Source of the DNA: Pirellulaceae bacterium
GTDB lineage: Bacteria > Planctomycetota > Planctomycetia > Pirellulales > Pirellulaceae
Direction: 5' to 3'
Length of the DNA: 64,000 nucleotides
Assembly: GCA_019636375.1 (NCBI GenBank)
Contig: JAHBXS010000003.1
Span: 620,001 to 684,000, forward strand
Part shown: in pieces, positions 16,368-25,679 of the stretch
How the letters are laid out: every line of letters starts with the position of its first letter
How positions within the stretch are numbered: position 1 is the stretch's first letter
Notes under the pieces: generated by a model
Databases searched by the model: none
What the model was told of the DNA's origin: nothing
Seen by the model: the letters and a program-made list of their open reading frames with translations, nothing else
Made by a program: the position numbers and the translations under genes

Positions 16368-18791
16368 ATGAGTCACACGGAATCGCGAGGATGGCTGCAA
16401 ATATTGATCGTCACGTTTGTGCTTGTCGCGACCGCAATGGTTGTCTTGTTGTTTGCATTGATCATCATCTCCGAAGCACCCGTGCTCATCGTTGGAAATC
16501 AATTTACTTCGGAATGGAAGGCCGAGTATATCCAGCGGGCCAGCACGCCGACGGGAGGAATGGGACTCTACAAAATCGAACATCCCAAGTTCTCAGCGGT
16601 GCCTGATTCCGAGCGATTTGAAGCCCTAAAGGATCGCATCAACTCGGCTATCTCCGATGGGCAAATCTATGAATTAGTGGCTGCTTACTGCGAGTTTCGC
16701 GGCGAAGGTGCTCCCTACGATGCCGACGATTTTGCAATTGTTCTCAATGCGGTTTCGCGGGGAAGTTGGAACTGGGGGCCAGGTCGCGGCGAGGACCGAG
16801 TTCGCTTGTGGCGTCCTTTGGTGGAAATCTTGGACGGTACAGATTTTGAGTTTCCGCTCAAGGCCGAATTGGCCTTGGGACTGATGGAATCAAGTGAACG
16901 CGACAGGGCAATTGAGCTATGGCAGGATTCGCGCCCGAATATCATTGCCGCTTGGGAATCGTTGCGATCCGAATCGGACATGAACTCGCTGGAAAAACGC
17001 CGACGTTTGGAGCAAGCGTTAGGGAGGTTTGGAATCGCTTTGGTGGCCTCGAAACTCCCCGAAGACCAACAATTAGGGGTCACGGCAGCGCGGGAACAAT
17101 ACGAACGAGCTGGTGAAACGACTCGCTTGACGATGGAGCTTAACAATCACTTGGGCGCTCCGCATGTGCGAGCTCAAGCAGCCAACATTTTCAACGACGC
17201 TGCGTATGTTTGCCTGTCTTATTGCCTGCAAGCGTCTGGGCTCGGGAGTTCTCCGGACTGGAATCCCTTCGTGAAAAATCCCGGCGGGCCGCCTCGTTTT
17301 GAATTGGTTTTGGAAACAGATCTTCCTGCCTCATCCCGCATCGCGTTGGGAGATGTCGATGGAGATGGTTGGTGCGATGTGTTGTTACCTGGTCACGGTC
17401 TGTTTCGGAACCAGGAGGGGAGTGGACGGTTTGAGCCTATTGCCCCAGAAATGACTTTGCGCGGTCAGGTCGGCGTTTTGTGGGACCTCAATCAAGATGG
17501 ACTCTTGGATGTGTTGATCGCAAGCCCCGGAAAAATTTCTGTGGCGATTCAAAAGCCTGGTCTGCGATTTGAAATCATCGAGGCTGCTTCTCCCGAATCG
17601 GTCGCCAATCCAGAAGGAATCGGACTGTTCGACGGAGACGGTGACGGTTTGCCAGACGTCTATTTGGCCAGTTTCGAAGTTGGATTGTTGGGTTCAGGGA
17701 CGAAAGACATGGTCCTTCGTAACCTTGGCGATGGAACTTTCGAAGATGTCACGGAAGTTTGGGGATTCACTCAAGGCAAACTGGACCTTTGCGGACGAGG
17801 AGTGAGCCCCATCGATTTCGACCAAGATGGTTGGGTGGATATTTTTGTGTCCAACTATCGCTTGGGCCCCAATCAGTTGTGGAAGCGTTCAACAAACTCA
17901 TTGCGTTTTGATCAGATAGCCGCAGACCCATTCAACCAACTTGCTCTCAACATCCCACCTCCCAACCTTCGAGTTACCGACGTGGGGGTTGCCGGCATGT
18001 GTGTAACGGGCGATGTTCAGGACAAACACTCATCTCAAACATGGGGGCATACGATTGGCAGTGTGTGGGGCGACATCGACAATAATGGGTGGTTGGATCT
18101 GGTTTGTGCCAACCTTGCTCACCCAAGGTTTATTGCCTCCGGGTGGTCCGACATTTCACGCGTCTATCTGAATGACGGAAAACAATTCACCGACCATAGT
18201 ATCGCATCTGGAATTCGTTTTCGGGAAACGCACTCTGATCCGTTGTTGGCTGATTTTGACAACGATGGAGACCTGGATTTGATCATCACCAATACTTACC
18301 CCTACTTCATTACCGAAATTTATGAAAACGATGGCCAAGGGCACTTTCAAGACGTGACTTGGAATTGGGGAGCCATTGCGACCAATGCATTTGGCCAAGC
18401 GGTAGCCGATTTTGACAACGACGGAGATCTCGATTGGTTTGTATGCGATGGCAATCGCGGACTACTCTTGTATCGCAACTTGACGCGCTCGACTGCAACT
18501 GGGAAGGATGAAGGGAAAAATTACATTCAGATCTATGCCAATTCTGGCAGAGTTGGAACGCGGGTCGTCGTCTATGCTGGCGAAAAAAAATACGTTCGAG
18601 AAGTTTCAGGTGGGCGGGGATCGTCGAGTTTTGACGACACGTTGGTGCATTTCGGCTTAGGGGATGAACAGGGCTCAGTGGATGTGGAGGTTTTTTATCG
18701 CGGGAGTGTCCAGCGTTTCAGCGGCCTGGAAATCAACAGCCGTCATCGAATCGACATTTCACCAAATGGGCAAGGCGATAGGGATGATTAA
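16368..18791 (+). CDS. FG-GAP/VCBS repeat protein with ASPIC/UnbV C-terminus
   Basis: 807 residues. A single N-terminal helix (about 9-36) serves as signal anchor. Residues 40-290 are helical and unassigned. From about 310, calcium-binding DxDxDG-type loops recur (DVDGDGWCD, DLNQDGLLD, FDGDGDGLPD, DFDQDGWVD, DIDNNGWLD, DFDNDGDLD twice), forming an integrin-like beta-propeller. The end matches the ASPIC/UnbV module (RVGTRVVVYAGEKKYVREVSGGRG...FGLG). It should lie outside the cytoplasmic membrane and bind calcium. Related secreted proteins in planctomycetes have been linked to adhesion or carbohydrate interaction; the role here is not shown. Confidence 0.88.
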   Translation: MSHTESRGWLQILIVTFVLVATAMVVLLFALIIISEAPVLIVGNQFTSEWKAEYIQRASTPTGGMGLYKIEHPKFSAVPDSERFEALKDRINSAISDGQIYELVAAYCEFRGEGAPYDADDFAIVLNAVSRGSWNWGPGRGEDRVRLWRPLVEILDGTDFEFPLKAELALGLMESSERDRAIELWQDSRPNIIAAWESLRSESDMNSLEKRRRLEQALGRFGIALVASKLPEDQQLGVTAAREQYERAGETTRLTMELNNHLGAPHVRAQAANIFNDAAYVCLSYCLQASGLGSSPDWNPFVKNPGGPPRFELVLETDLPASSRIALGDVDGDGWCDVLLPGHGLFRNQEGSGRFEPIAPEMTLRGQVGVLWDLNQDGLLDVLIASPGKISVAIQKPGLRFEIIEAASPESVANPEGIGLFDGDGDGLPDVYLASFEVGLLGSGTKDMVLRNLGDGTFEDVTEVWGFTQGKLDLCGRGVSPIDFDQDGWVDIFVSNYRLGPNQLWKRSTNSLRFDQIAADPFNQLALNIPPPNLRVTDVGVAGMCVTGDVQDKHSSQTWGHTIGSVWGDIDNNGWLDLVCANLAHPRFIASGWSDISRVYLNDGKQFTDHSIASGIRFRETHSDPLLADFDNDGDLDLIITNTYPYFITEIYENDGQGHFQDVTWNWGAIATNAFGQAVADFDNDGDLDWFVCDGNRGLLLYRNLTRSTATGKDEGKNYIQIYANSGRVGTRVVVYAGEKKYVREVSGGRGSSSFDDTLVHFGLGDEQGSVDVEVFYRGSVQRFSGLEINSRHRIDISPNGQGDRDD

Positions 18792-18979
18792 CTTTTGGAC
18801 CAATAGAGTCATTCGAAGATTTCGAAACGTCCATCTACGATTCAACAACGATCGAGCCTTTCTTAAACCCTAATGGATAGACAACACCGTTGCCGACTGC
18901 CTGGAGAATGGGCAGTCTATTGCAAACTGTGGTATAAACAAGAACTGAGCTGGTTTGGTTTCTAAAGGCGGAGTGTTTG

Positions 18980-19408
18980 ATGGCCTCTCAAAAACCGAAG
19001 AACGTGTTGGGAACGGAGTTGCAAGCCTGTTGCTTCGATCCTGTGACGGGATTTTATCGCGATGGGTTTTGCCACACGGGTCCGGGCGATTTTGGGATGC
19101 ATGTGGTGTGTGCAGAAATGACGGAGGAGTTTTTGATCTTCTCTTGCAGTCGCGGCAATGATCTGACTACACCGAATCCTGAATTTCAATTTCCTGGATT
19201 GGTCGCGGGAGATTGTTGGTGCCTGTGTGCTCAGCGGTGGCAAGAGGCCTACGAGGCCGGATGCGCTCCTCCTGTTTTTCTCAAATCAACACACATTTCA
19301 GCGATTGAATTTGTGTCACTCACCGCCCTGAAAGAATACTCGCTGGATGATTTTGACGATGAAGACTCGTCAGACGATTTTAAGCCTGGTATGTCTGAAG
19401 ATGATTGA
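18980..19408 (+). CDS. DUF2237 family protein
   Basis: 142 residues. It follows the DUF2237 consensus almost throughout: NVLGTELQACCFDPVTGFYR, DGFCHTGPGDFGMHVVCA, MTEEFL, RGNDLTTP and GDCWCLCAQRWQEA. The conserved Cys and His residues suggest metal or cofactor binding, but the family has no established function. The last 20 residues are an acidic extension beyond the family core. ATG 18980 has GGAG at 7 nt; a TTG directly before it is not needed. No operon partners. Confidence 0.88.
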   Translation: MASQKPKNVLGTELQACCFDPVTGFYRDGFCHTGPGDFGMHVVCAEMTEEFLIFSCSRGNDLTTPNPEFQFPGLVAGDCWCLCAQRWQEAYEAGCAPPVFLKSTHISAIEFVSLTALKEYSLDDFDDEDSSDDFKPGMSEDD

Positions 19409-19746
19409 AAGTTAGGAAATGCTGGTCAGAAGTCTGATCGCCATGGTGGGGAATGGTCGCGGGCTCTCGTGCGGAGTTCTAGTGCTTGAATTAGGTTATC
19501 GATTCCCCGAGCGGCTTTTTGTTCCTCGATTTATAGCCGTTCAGGGAATTATTGAAGTAAGGAACAGGAGTGGGTTTTAGTTCGCGTTTCAGTTTAAGTT
19601 TAAGTTTCGAATCAAACTTAAGCTATTGGTTAGCGATGCCTAATTCAGTGAACGGTTAAATCTCGCCAGGATTTGGTCCAGCAGAACCGAATTTCAGTTC
19701 TTTTCGTAATGTGTTGCACGATGGAAATTTTGGTACAATTTAGCGA
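19409..19746. other. Intergenic stretch upstream of the glycosyltransferase cluster
   Basis: 338 bp with no gene. It contains an AT-rich 8-bp inverted repeat (TTAAGTTT/AAACTTAA, 19600-19621) and a short TTTAAG direct repeat. TACAAT about 15 bp before the first glycosyltransferase ATG resembles a -10 box, but there is no well-spaced -35 and no ribosome site. Confidence 0.4.
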
Positions 19747-21078
19747 ATGCCTCCAAAACTATTGCGTATTTTAATGGCCACGGACATTCCGTTTTGGAAT
19801 GCCGCAACCGGTGCTGAGCAGCGGATGTGGTCGCTCGTAAAGTTTTTGAACAAATCCCCCTTTGAAGTCACTACTTTTTTCGTGGGGCAAGTCACTCCGG
19901 CGGATCACAAACGGATCACGTCGCTGGGGCTTAAGGTTGTTTTTTTTGAACACGAAAAACCGCCACCGGAATTTTTGGGGCGTCTGAAGTGGTATATCGA
20001 GGCCACACGACATCAGGTTCAACGATGGTTGAATCAAGGAAAAAAACACGCCGCAGAGGTGTCGGGAAATGCCAGCACCGAAGCGATCACGCCCTTGACG
20101 TTGTCCGATTATCGTTGGCCGTGGGCGATGGATCAATTTCGTCGTTGTTGTGAAGAGTATCGTCCCCATGTGTTTCTCTCGCAGTACGTGACGATGGCCT
20201 ACTTGCTGGACGCGCTTCCCCCAAAGCAGAAGTCGGCGATTCATACCGTACTCGATACACATGACATTCTGCATGATCGCGGTTCCCAGTTCGGAGCGGC
20301 AGGGTATTTGCACTGGTTGGAGATTGACGAAGCGGAAGAGGTCTCGGTCTGGAATCGTTTCCACACGATCTTGGCAATTCAGCAGAACGAAGCGGAGTTG
20401 ATTCGCTCGATGACCAATAATCTCGATGTGTTATGTGTCGGACATGCGCCTCCGTTCGGCGAAGTCCTTCCCGTACGGTCGCATAAAACCACAGACGGCG
20501 TCGAACGGGTGGTGGTCGGCTACATCGGCTCGGCAAATTATTCGAACTGGCATGCGATCAATCGGTTTCTGATCGAAGTCTGGCCAGAGTTGACATCACT
20601 TTCGAATGTCGAGGTCGAGTTGGTGATTGCTGGAAAAATCTGTGAATGGTTTTTTCTGGATGGGAATGATTATCGCGAGCGAAGCGAATTCGCCGGAGTG
20701 CGCTTTTTGGGTGAGGTTGCTGAGTTGGCCGATTTTTACCGTGAGGTTGATATCGTCGTCAATCCGGTTCAGTTCGGCACGGGCTTGAAAATCAAGAACG
20801 TCGAGGCCCTGGCGTTTGCTAAACCGCTGGTCACGACCGAGAGCGGTGCCGGGGGAATTTCCCAGAGTTTACTGGCGAGTTGCGAAGTGGTCGCCAGCCT
20901 TCGAGAAATGGCGGATCGTTTGGTAGAACTGTGCGAATCCCCCGAAAAGCGGGAGGAATTGCGACAAAAATCGATTTTGGCGGCAAAACAAAGCTTGTCT
21001 GAAACCGTCGTATATTCGGAACTTGCCCAACATTTGTTGGATTCAGCAAAAAAAGACTTTCAAATCTTGCCTTCCTAG
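19747..21078 (+). CDS. GT4-type glycosyltransferase
   Basis: 443 residues with a GT-B layout. The N-terminal Rossmann half opens RILMATDIPFWNAATGAEQRMWSL, with the glycine/acceptor loop typical of GT4. The C-terminal half carries VVGYIGSANYSNW, a linking strand VELVIAG, and the nucleotide-sugar-binding stretch FYREVDIVVNPVQFGTGLKIKNVEALAFAKP, in which the E of KxxE is the expected contact. It is predicted to transfer a sugar from a nucleotide donor in the cytoplasm, for a surface polymer or glycan. First gene of a same-strand cluster. The ATG lacks a good Shine-Dalgarno, so it may be leaderless. Donor and acceptor are unknown. Confidence 0.85.
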   Translation: MPPKLLRILMATDIPFWNAATGAEQRMWSLVKFLNKSPFEVTTFFVGQVTPADHKRITSLGLKVVFFEHEKPPPEFLGRLKWYIEATRHQVQRWLNQGKKHAAEVSGNASTEAITPLTLSDYRWPWAMDQFRRCCEEYRPHVFLSQYVTMAYLLDALPPKQKSAIHTVLDTHDILHDRGSQFGAAGYLHWLEIDEAEEVSVWNRFHTILAIQQNEAELIRSMTNNLDVLCVGHAPPFGEVLPVRSHKTTDGVERVVVGYIGSANYSNWHAINRFLIEVWPELTSLSNVEVELVIAGKICEWFFLDGNDYRERSEFAGVRFLGEVAELADFYREVDIVVNPVQFGTGLKIKNVEALAFAKPLVTTESGAGGISQSLLASCEVVASLREMADRLVELCESPEKREELRQKSILAAKQSLSETVVYSELAQHLLDSAKKDFQILPS

Positions 21079-21228
21079 TAAAAATGGACGAATAGCGAGA
21101 CTTGAACGGTCTTTTGGGGAATGATTACCGGAAGCGTCTTGACCCTGACCGCCGGACTCCACCTCGTCGTTAAAATTGTCGAGGTCAAAATCTTTGTTTC
21201 GTGCTTTCTAGATTTGAATGCAGGTGAT

Positions 21229-22161
21229 ATGAACACTTCGCGACAACGCCACGCGTTTACGCTGATCGAACTATTGGTGGTGATTGCCATCATTGGGATT
21301 TTAGTTGGACTGACCTTACCGGCTGTTCAGATGGTTCGCGAGTCGGCGCGGCGGACATCTTGCGTAAACAATCTCAAGCAGCTAATCACAGCGGTACACA
21401 ATTACGAAACCGCGCGACGCTACTATCCCCCCTCGCGAGCGGCTGATGAATTTGTGACGTGGCCTGTGTTTCTCATGCCCTACCTGGAATTGAACAGTGT
21501 CTATGATCGATTTGACATCAAAGCTCGCTATGCCGATCAAGATTCCGAGATCGTCCGGTTTGGAATGCCGACGATGTTTTGTCCATCGCGAAGGTCGCCT
21601 GAATTCTTGAGTGTTTCGGAACGGAACGGCGAACATGTCGGCTCGGTGGGTGACTACGCCGGAAACGCTGGCTCCACCGAGTTCCTCAACGTGACTCACG
21701 ACTGGGCGGGATTTACTGTCCGAGTGGATGGTGTTTTCAACTCCGGGTTGGACGTCCAAAACCCCGTCAGCATGAATCGCTTGGTCGGTCCAGAGCGAGG
21801 CCGTTATCGCCAAGTGGATATTTTGGACGGAGTTTCCAATACGATTTTTCTGGGTGAGAAGGCGGTCAGTAATTTGTTTTTGGGTGAACCAGGCGGTGCC
21901 GCCGACAACTGTATTTACAATGGTGACGACCCAGGCACTTTTATGCGTGTAGGCGGAATTGGGTTGCCGATTCAGCATCTGAAAAACGTTAGCCCCGCTG
22001 ACTTCGGAGACCATCCTCAGTGGGGAAGTTTCCACAGCGGGGTTTGTAATTTCGCCTTGGGGGACGGCAGTGTACAGACCCTTCCTACATCAACCGACGA
22101 AGAAGTTCTCCGCCGCCTCTGCTCTCGAATCGACGGGCAAACGGTGACCTTGGATTTTTAA
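21229..22161 (+). CDS. DUF1559 pseudopilin inside the glycosyltransferase cluster
   Basis: 310 residues. Prepilin-type N-terminus [20 protein letters not shown] with cleavage predicted at Ala9-Phe10 and Glu at mature position 5. The residue before the cut is Ala, where the first DUF1559 protein of this window has the usual Gly. The core carries [12 protein letters not shown] and the tail the H-X9-DG motif (His269, Asp279-Gly280). ATG 21229 is chosen because CAGGTG precedes it and the leader length is right; the upstream in-frame ATG at 21121 would bury the signal. It lies 150 bp after one glycosyltransferase and 43 bp before the next, so it is probably co-expressed with them. A glycan-carrying or glycan-exporting pseudopilin is an inference. 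Confidence 0.9.
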   Translation: MNTSRQRHAFTLIELLVVIAIIGILVGLTLPAVQMVRESARRTSCVNNLKQLITAVHNYETARRYYPPSRAADEFVTWPVFLMPYLELNSVYDRFDIKARYADQDSEIVRFGMPTMFCPSRRSPEFLSVSERNGEHVGSVGDYAGNAGSTEFLNVTHDWAGFTVRVDGVFNSGLDVQNPVSMNRLVGPERGRYRQVDILDGVSNTIFLGEKAVSNLFLGEPGGAADNCIYNGDDPGTFMRVGGIGLPIQHLKNVSPADFGDHPQWGSFHSGVCNFALGDGSVQTLPTSTDEEVLRRLCSRIDGQTVTLDF

Positions 22162-22204
22162 CTCTCACCATCACCGTGCGTTCAATCGTTCAGGAAATTT
22201 TTAC

Positions 22205-23590
22205 ATGAATCGGCAAACTGTCTTCGCAATCGGTACCGAAGCGGAAATCGCGCACCATGTCGCGCCATTTGCCGAACAGTTTGCCGTACAAATCGTGACG
22301 CCAGAAAGGGTTTTAACCCTGGCTCGACCTGGTGACTTGGCGATTTTTTATAGCGAACACTTCGACCGCTTTCGTCATGCTTGTGTCGAACTCAAACGCC
22401 GCAACGTGGCGACGTTGTACATGCTCGACGGGATTCTCGAATGGCGGAATGCTTTCGAAAACCGCCCTACCGAGCCTGCTTGCCCCTGGACCATGCGAAC
22501 CGTGTTGTCACACAAGGTGGCCTGCATCGGAACAAACCAACAACGGATTCTCGACCTTTGGGGGAACCACGGCAAGACAGAAGTCGTCGGAATTCCTCGT
22601 TTGGAATCGGAATGCAGTCGGCTTATCTCGGCGACCGATGATACTACTCAACTTGAAATCAAGCCGCGCTCGGACAAATTCCGCTTGATGGTGGCGACAG
22701 CAAAGACCCCTGGATTCACGGACGATCAACTGGCGGTAACACGTCGTTCGCTGGAAGAACTGAATGCATTTACCCTACAGCATCCGACCACGCCAGACGG
22801 GCGGATGCTGGAAGTGGTTTGGCGCGTCAATGCTGAACTTGCCGAGCAACTAAAAATTGAAAATGCTTGTTGTGACACTACGGGAATTGAGCTCGCCGAG
22901 CAACTTGATGCCATTGATGCCGTCGTTACGACTCCCTCGACTCTCATGCTCGAAGGAATGCTGCGGCGAATACCGGTCGCCCTCCTGAACTTCCACCACA
23001 GCCCGCTCCTCAACATGACGCCCTGGGTTATTCAACACGCGAATCAATTTCCCGAAATCTTGGCCGAGCTTTGCACTCCCTCGGCGGCCAAAATCGAACT
23101 GCAAGGCTGGCTGCTCCGCGATTCACTATACTGCGAAACGAATTCTGTACACCGGATGATTGAACTGATCGAGGGGCTTTTGCTGAGCACTCGCGAACAA
23201 GTCGCCGCCGGTCAACATTTGGGATTTCCGGCAGCAATTCTTCCTCCGCCCAAGACTGCGGTCGGTCACTTCCCGCTGGCTCGCGTTTATCCACAGTTTC
23301 CCGAATGGGGACTCGACTCGCCACAGCAAATAGCGGGTGAGTTGGCCCAATCACGGCGCGAAATTTCACATCTTCAACGCGAATTGGCCCAAGCCAAATC
23401 GGAACTGTCTACCGCTCATCAAATTTTTGAAGAAATTCGTCGTCATCCCATTGCTGGACCGATCGTCAGAATTCGTGAGTCGCTGCTATCGTTTTTTAAG
23501 TCGTCGCGACAAAACGCCAAGCCAACCGAACAACCGTTGCCTGAAACGAAATCGGAATTGGCCGAAAATTTTTCTGACGCAACTCGTTAA
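22205..23590 (+). CDS. Putative GT-B-fold glycosyltransferase with coiled-coil tail
   Basis: 461 residues, not assigned to a named family with certainty. Two Rossmann-like halves are visible. The second has AIDAVVTTPSTLMLEGMLRR followed by PVALLNFH, the arrangement seen in capsule-type and CDP-glycerol-type transferases, where Thr/Ser-Thr and Glu contact the donor. Residues 375-440 form a charged coiled coil (ELAQSRREISHLQRELAQ). AGGAAA precedes the ATG by 8 nt. It lies between a pseudopilin and a GT8 gene, 19 bp upstream of the latter. A role in surface glycan synthesis is inferred from fold and context. Confidence 0.6.
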   Translation: MNRQTVFAIGTEAEIAHHVAPFAEQFAVQIVTPERVLTLARPGDLAIFYSEHFDRFRHACVELKRRNVATLYMLDGILEWRNAFENRPTEPACPWTMRTVLSHKVACIGTNQQRILDLWGNHGKTEVVGIPRLESECSRLISATDDTTQLEIKPRSDKFRLMVATAKTPGFTDDQLAVTRRSLEELNAFTLQHPTTPDGRMLEVVWRVNAELAEQLKIENACCDTTGIELAEQLDAIDAVVTTPSTLMLEGMLRRIPVALLNFHHSPLLNMTPWVIQHANQFPEILAELCTPSAAKIELQGWLLRDSLYCETNSVHRMIELIEGLLLSTREQVAAGQHLGFPAAILPPPKTAVGHFPLARVYPQFPEWGLDSPQQIAGELAQSRREISHLQRELAQAKSELSTAHQIFEEIRRHPIAGPIVRIRESLLSFFKSSRQNAKPTEQPLPETKSELAENFSDATR

Positions 23591-23609
23591 CTGTAAAACT
23601 GAATTGAAC

Positions 23610-24668
23610 ATGTCAACTGCTGATCTGCAACAACAGGCCCAACCAACGACTTCGTCTCTGACGGAGCCTGTGGTCTTGTGCGCGGCAGATGAGCGATACG
23701 CAATGCCTTTGGCCGTGACCCTCGTTTCGGCCGCTGAAAATTTGGCGTTGGGAAGTTCGCTGAACGTGACGATTGTGGACGGTGGCATTTCCAACGAGTC
23801 CCGAAGGCGCTTGCTCGAATCGCTGGATGGTTATCCTATCACAGTCAATTTTGTCGAAGCTTGCTCGGTTGATTTGACGGACCTTAAAACGTCACACCAC
23901 ATATCGCACACCGCTTATTTGCGGTTATTGGCAGATCGATGGCTTCCAAACCATTTGGAAAAATGTATCTATTTGGACTCAGATTTGGTGGTTTTATCGA
24001 GCCTGACGGAAATCTGGGAACAGCCGATTGGCGATTTCCACTGCTTAGCAGTCCCGGATGTCGCTTGCCCGTTTGTGGATGCTCGCAGGGGTGCAACCCC
24101 CGAATTTCGTAAGTCTCTGCCGTATTTGGCTAGCTGGCAGCCAATCCCGAACTATGATGAATTGGGAGTTAATCCTCAAGGAAATTATTTCAACAGCGGC
24201 GTGATGGTGATTAACCTAGAGCGTTGGCGAGCGGAGCGATTGGGCGAACGGATGCTAGAAGTATTGCGAGCCCACGCGGAGCATGTCTGGTGCTGGGACC
24301 AGTATGCTTTGAATTCCGTCTGTAGCGGTCGTTGGGGGCAACTACCGCTGGAGTGGAACGTGGGAGCACACGCCTTTGAATTTCCGGGAATCGAGCACAG
24401 CCCATTTTCGCCAGGCGAATTTCAACAGATGATCACACGTCCGGCCGTCATGCACTTCACCACCGAATTTAAGCCGTGGGATCATCACTGCACGCACCCG
24501 CGGCGGGAATTGTTCTACGAGTACCTCGACAAAACCGCTTGGCAAGGTTGGAGGCCCGAAAAACCTCGATTCCGACTCCGTGACTGGTGGACTCGCCAAG
24601 CAGTGAGCGTGGTCAAGCATTGCACGATAGGCTATCGCAAATTCGTTCTCGCGAGGGCCGGTCAATGA
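23610..24668 (+). CDS. GT8 family glycosyltransferase
   Basis: 352 residues from ATG 23610. The frame is open upstream, but the extension overlaps the preceding coding region and has no family match. GT8 features: VVLCAADERYAMPLAVTLVS at the start, the metal-binding YLDSDLVV (Asp123, Asp125), the YFNSGVMVINLERW acceptor strand, WDQYALN and the C-terminal HFTTEFKPWDHHC, which corresponds to HxxGxxKPW. Retaining transfer from UDP-glucose, UDP-galactose or a related donor is expected. Its stop overlaps the next gene's ATG (ATGA), so the two are translationally coupled. Confidence 0.9.
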   Translation: MSTADLQQQAQPTTSSLTEPVVLCAADERYAMPLAVTLVSAAENLALGSSLNVTIVDGGISNESRRRLLESLDGYPITVNFVEACSVDLTDLKTSHHISHTAYLRLLADRWLPNHLEKCIYLDSDLVVLSSLTEIWEQPIGDFHCLAVPDVACPFVDARRGATPEFRKSLPYLASWQPIPNYDELGVNPQGNYFNSGVMVINLERWRAERLGERMLEVLRAHAEHVWCWDQYALNSVCSGRWGQLPLEWNVGAHAFEFPGIEHSPFSPGEFQQMITRPAVMHFTTEFKPWDHHCTHPRRELFYEYLDKTAWQGWRPEKPRFRLRDWWTRQAVSVVKHCTIGYRKFVLARAGQ

Positions 24669-25591
24669 ACGTTCAACGCCTGCCACGATCGCGCGCGAAC
24701 AAACGCGTTGCCACCAAACTGACCGATCAACCGTTGTTAACCCTGTTTACGGTTCCCAAACCGTTTATCGATTCGCAAGTCGCTCAAATACAAAAAAACG
24801 CCATTCGCAGTTGGGCTCAGTTGTCCCCGGCCATCGAAGTCGTTTTATTTGGCGATGATTACGGAATCGAAGACGCGGCAGATAGTCTCGGAGTTCGATA
24901 TGGCGGCCCGGTTGCCAAGAACCAATTCGGTACGCCATTGTTGAGCGATACTTTTGCTAAGGCCCATGATAAGGCCAACGCTGATGCCCTGATGTACTCC
25001 AACAGCGATGTGATTTTTCAACCAGACCTACTTAGCACATTGAATCGAATTTTGGATCACGAAGATATCCAAGACTTCGTCGCCTTTGGTCGTCGGCATG
25101 ACTTACACATTGACCGCTCCGTCGATTTAGCCCTCGAGGGGGACCGTCATTGGCTCGACGAACAGATTCAAAACAAGGCCCGACGCTCGTCCGTGGTCTG
25201 TAAAGAATATTTTATGTTCCGTCGCGGCATCTATCGCACCATTCCAGACTTCGCCGTCGGTCGCGGAAACTGGGACAACTGGATGATTTATCACGCTCGC
25301 CAACGTTCGATTCCCGTGATCAACACGACGGAAACCGTTACGGCTTTGCACCAATGCCACAACTATAAACACCTCAAGACATCGCGGCTTGGCTGCTATG
25401 TAACTTGCCCAGAGGCTCGTGAAAATCAACGCTTAGCGGGTGGGCGACACTTGGTCCAAGGCTCCTGCGGGACTTGGCGGATGACCGCAGAGCGCATTCA
25501 ACCGATTCGCAATGCGGCTTGGAACGGTGATTTTTGGCGCAACATCGGAACCTTCTCACGCATGATTCTTGCGATGCCCTTCGAGCGATAA
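24665..25591 (+). CDS. GT-A-type glycosyltransferase-like protein
   Basis: 308 residues, starting in the ATGA overlap with the GT8 gene. The N-terminal half reads as a GT-A nucleotide-binding fold: LLTLFTVPKPF, EVVLFGDDYGI, and a DxD-like MYSNSDVIF (Asn113-Ser114-Asp115) at the metal site. Later, GNWDNWMIYHA resembles the catalytic-acid region of such enzymes. It is close to a group of uncharacterised transferases annotated near family 2. A role in extending the glycan begun by the upstream enzymes is the natural inference. The first Asp of DxD is Asn, so donor binding may differ. Confidence 0.65.
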   Translation: MNVQRLPRSRANKRVATKLTDQPLLTLFTVPKPFIDSQVAQIQKNAIRSWAQLSPAIEVVLFGDDYGIEDAADSLGVRYGGPVAKNQFGTPLLSDTFAKAHDKANADALMYSNSDVIFQPDLLSTLNRILDHEDIQDFVAFGRRHDLHIDRSVDLALEGDRHWLDEQIQNKARRSSVVCKEYFMFRRGIYRTIPDFAVGRGNWDNWMIYHARQRSIPVINTTETVTALHQCHNYKHLKTSRLGCYVTCPEARENQRLAGGRHLVQGSCGTWRMTAERIQPIRNAAWNGDFWRNIGTFSRMILAMPFER

Positions 25592-25679
25592 CGTTTATCC
25601 CCAACCTCGATTGCTCCATCGATTGTAATGTCCTGACCATTTTCTGTAGACCTAATCGCGCGCTGGTTTTGATCGACGT

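Noticed and set aside
19600..19621. AT-rich inverted repeat as a terminator of the DUF2237 gene
   Set aside because: The stem is 8 bp of mostly A-T pairs, nearly 200 bp past the stop, and lacks a T-run, so it would be a poor terminator.
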